Below, one piece after another: positions 63,904-64,000 of a stretch of DNA of 64,000 bases (positions are counted from its first letter, which is position 1; each line of letters begins with the position of its first letter). Made by a program: the position numbers and the translations under genes. The DNA comes from an uncultured Parabacteroides sp. (GTDB taxonomy: Bacteria > Bacteroidota > Bacteroidia > Bacteroidales > Tannerellaceae). The stretch covers positions 1-64,000 of the forward strand of contig NZ_CABUOD010000018.1 in NCBI RefSeq assembly GCF_902493135.1. The letters are read 5' to 3'. The notes below the pieces were generated by a model. It was not told the origin of the DNA and ran no database searches. It saw only the letters and a program-made list of their open reading frames with translations.

Positions 63904-64000
63904 TCAATGAGCAAATGCCGGTTCATACTTCACAGAAGCAATCCGTATCTCCGTCTCCACAGCAGACATTCCTTCAGCCATGACCTTCAGGAGCATCGCG
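63904..64000 (-). CDS. C-terminal end of an unidentified protein (cut by window edge)
   Basis: The last 32 codons of a minus-strand gene read AMLLKVMAEGMSAVETEI, then RIASVKYEPAFAH and a TGA stop at 63904-63906. It looks like a helical, well-coded segment, and its terminator lies just beyond. I do not recognise the family. The remainder is outside the window. Confidence 0.5.
   Translation of the reverse strand, partial: AMLLKVMAEGMSAVETEIRIASVKYEPAFAH

Noticed and set aside
1..64000. CRISPR arrays, prophage or intact insertion sequences
   Set aside because: No regularly spaced repeats with unique spacers, no phage structural genes and no complete transposase with terminal repeats were seen; only the transposase fragment at 53.8 kb.

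Overview
The window looks like a chromosomal segment of a gut Bacteroidales species, most likely a Parabacteroides or close relative. This is inferred from gene content and signals, not from a database search. The signs are two SusC/SusD pairs, a class III fructose-1,6-bisphosphatase, the fused fucokinase/GDP-fucose pyrophosphorylase Fkp, an Mpi-type DNA invertase, DUF families typical of Bacteroidetes (DUF4199, DUF4434, DUF4494, DUF5856), and many promoters of the Bacteroidetes form TTTG-N19-TAnnTTTG.

Layout. 0-2.3 kb: an outer-membrane porin and a gap holding a long-hairpin RNA candidate. 2.3-8.0 kb: a tight five-gene run (two cyclophilins, a MATE exporter, Fbp, an EamA transporter). 8.0-19.2 kb: two SusC/SusD pairs on the minus strand. 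Each is preceded by about 250 bp bounded by inverted repeats that contain the dyad AGTTC-N5-GAACT. These look like invertible promoters: the first pair has its promoter pointing away (OFF), the second has it pointing in (ON). Between the pairs lie a decayed beta-barrel gene and a small repeat cluster. 19.3-24.6 kb: a threonine operon (thrA, an ApgM-type putative homoserine kinase, thrC) with a threonine-rich leader peptide and an attenuator-like terminator. 24.7-33 kb: housekeeping genes (DUF4434, DUF5856, DUF695, GNAT, MmcQ, BASS transporter, gcvT, pepT, and a PurF paralogue lacking the glutaminase cysteine). 33.1-35.6 kb: SRP RNA, tRNA-Thr, DUF4199, GT2 and mntP.

36.6-52.2 kb is a visibly AT-rich surface-polysaccharide island. 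Four genes run on the plus strand (metallophosphoesterase lipoprotein, Wzy-like polymerase, two GT4 enzymes) and nine on the minus strand (Wza, Wzz, a cytidylyltransferase-aminotransferase fusion, an ornithine-cyclodeaminase homologue, Wzx, LicD, WecB and two glycosyltransferases). The two operons meet tail to tail with a 12-bp overlap. Broken genes sit at both edges: a truncated AbiEi-like gene on the left, and on the right a chimera of an IS4-type transposase N-terminus with a Wzz C-terminus. This suggests the island replaced an older locus. 52.4-64 kb: a CvfB-like RNA-binding protein, fkp, the Mpi-type invertase, ndk, DUF4494, a YggS-type PLP protein, a dihydroorotate-dehydrogenase-like protein, and a four-domain CoA-disulfide reductase/rhodanese/TusA/DsrE fusion. 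The start of an unidentified minus-strand gene runs off the right end.

The main theme is surface variation. The invertase at 57.3 kb is a plausible trans-acting switch for the two SusCD promoters about 40 kb away, next to a horizontally acquired polysaccharide locus that may carry a phospho-amine decoration. The best leads are the paired invertible promoters with their possible invertase, the Thr-rich leader/attenuator, the hairpin RNA at 1.8-2.06 kb, the nucleotidyltransferase-aminotransferase fusion with LicD, and the transposase-Wzz chimera.
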